Positions 63,370 through 64,000 of a stretch of DNA of 64,000 nt are shown in pieces. Below the pieces are notes generated by a model. That model saw only the letters and a program-made list of their open reading frames with translations, had not been told where the DNA came from and did no database searches. Every line of letters starts with the position of its first letter. The stretch's first letter is position 1. Source of the stretch: Bradyrhizobium sp. B097 (GTDB taxonomy: Bacteria > Pseudomonadota > Alphaproteobacteria > Rhizobiales > Xanthobacteraceae); the NCBI RefSeq assembly GCF_038957035.1, contig NZ_CP152412.1:7374501-7438500 (forward strand), read 5' to 3'. The translations under genes were made by a program, and so were the position numbers.

Positions 63370-64000
63370 CGCCGCGCCTGCAGCCAGTGTTCAGCTTGAA
63401 CGGTCACAAAATCGCGTAGATTCTCGGCGGCGATCTCCTCAATCGGCTCGCCAAGGAACGCCTTTATCAGCAGTGCCTGCGCATCCTTCTCGGATAGACC
63501 CCGAGCGAGCAGATAGAATACGAGAGTGCCATCCAGCGAGCCTGATGTCGATCCGTGGCCGCAGGTCACGTCGTCAGCCAAGATTTCAAGTTCTGGCTTA
63601 TTGTCCGCCTCGGCCTGGTCGGACAGAAGCAGCGCGCGCGTCGTCAGCGTGGCGTGCGTCTTCTGCGCGGCGGGACGAACGACGATTCGGCCCTGGAACA
63701 CCGAGCGGCCGCAATCATCGACGACCGCGCGGAACTTCTCCCGACTGCTGCAATGTGGTGCGGCATGGTCGACGACGATTGTCGTATCGGCGTGCTGCTT
63801 TTCCCTGAGAAGATTGATCCCGTTCGCCGAGAGCTTGGATCCTTCGCCGGCCAGCGTGACGAATCCCTGATAGCGACTGATGGAACCGCTGCAGGTCATG
63901 TTGAAGAGATTGAGCTTCGCCCTGGCGCCGACTGCGATGATTCCCGACGAGATGTTCACGGCGTCAGCGGCATCGGCTGCCACCCGGATATGCGAAAGGC
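63366..64000 (-). CDS. sufD: SufD, 3' part (continues beyond the window)
   Basis: The last 211 codons or so of a Fe-S assembly protein of the SufB/SufD family; the start is outside the window. ADDVTCGHGSTSGSLDGTLV then FYLLARGLSEKDAQALLIKA is the SufD C-terminal signature. The beta-helix part shows regular strands before it. Works with SufB and SufC as scaffold, taking sulfur from SufS/SufE. Confidence 0.93.
   Translation of the reverse strand, partial: LSHIRVAADAADAVNISSGIIAVGARAKLNLFNMTCSGSISRYQGFVTLAGEGSKLSANGINLLREKQHADTTIVVDHAAPHCSSREKFRAVVDDCGRSVFQGRIVVRPAAQKTHATLTTRALLLSDQAEADNKPELEILADDVTCGHGSTSGSLDGTLVFYLLARGLSEKDAQALLIKAFLGEPIEEIAAENLRDFVTVQAEHWLQARR

Overview
This window looks like part of the symbiosis island of a Bradyrhizobium-type alphaproteobacterium. 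It carries a rhizobial type III secretion (Rhc/Nop) segment with TtsI-type promoters, then a nearly complete nitrogen-fixation regulon (nif, fix, fdx, suf) driven by sigma-54/NifA promoters. The two are separated by insertion-sequence debris. Everything here was read by eye from the sequence and translations; no database search was run.

Layout. (1) 468-5896: a tts box, then two small secreted-protein genes (nopC/nopA-like), rhcD-like, an orphan plus a TPR chaperone-like gene, rhcV, and a TPR lipoprotein. (2) 5918-6863: a second tts box and a nopP-family effector. (3) 7173-9000: decayed genes around an intact ferritin-like diiron gene. (4) 9312-11916: a complete IS66-family element with an 8-bp target duplication, sitting in the 3' end of a small ORF. 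(5) 12507-15602: an RND efflux permease without its partner. (6) 15690-16410: an IS630 remnant. (7) 16950-23030: an accessory islet with a diverged pair of ParA/MinD-like ATPases, an SKWP-repeat (RipS/XopAD-type) effector, a secreted Cys-rich protein, and three copies of a MerR-operator-like 30-bp motif. (8) 23137-28778: nitrogen-fixation accessory genes behind sigma-54 promoters: di-haem cytochrome c peroxidase, modC-like ATPase plus DUF2478-like protein, and ahpC-ahpD. (9) 29010-36926, minus strand: nifH-nifQ, then nifV-nifW-(fixA remnant)-fixB-fixC-fixX. (10) 37090-41543: receiver-domain remnant, NifO/ArsC-like protein, OmpW, 2Fe-2S ferredoxin, and a long gene-poor stretch. (11) 41544-47056, minus: nifB-frxA-nifZ-nifZ2 and small nif-associated genes, a DegT-fold protein and a Rieske protein. 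(12) 47324-50288, minus: Nif-IscA-nifU-like-nifS-nifT-SIR2-like. (13) 50349-51101: a divergent NifA-controlled gene of unknown function. (14) 51111-52979: a second Rieske protein and a second nopP-like effector. (15) 53965-61844, minus: nifDKENX-DUF269-DUF683-fdxB. (16) 62122-64000, minus: sufS and the 3' part of sufD.

How it works together. NifHDK form nitrogenase. NifB, E, N, X, Q, V, Z and W serve cofactor and P-cluster maturation. NifS, the IscA-like and NifU-like proteins and SufS/SufD supply Fe-S clusters. FixBCX, FdxB, FrxA, the thioredoxin-like ferredoxin and the Rieske proteins handle electrons. ModC and NifQ concern molybdenum. AhpCD and the peroxidase deal with peroxide. I found sigma-54 -24/-12 elements in front of nifH, nifV, nifB, the iscA-nifS group, the divergent 50511 gene, nifD, the peroxidase, ahpC and the modC group; many have an exact TGT-N10-ACA NifA site.

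The most interesting features are one NifA site shared by two divergent sigma-54 promoters, a rotted fixA still in its ancestral place, a nif-cluster DegT homologue lacking its catalytic lysine, a short SKWP effector, the diverged ATPase pair, and a SIR2-like gene translationally coupled to nifT.
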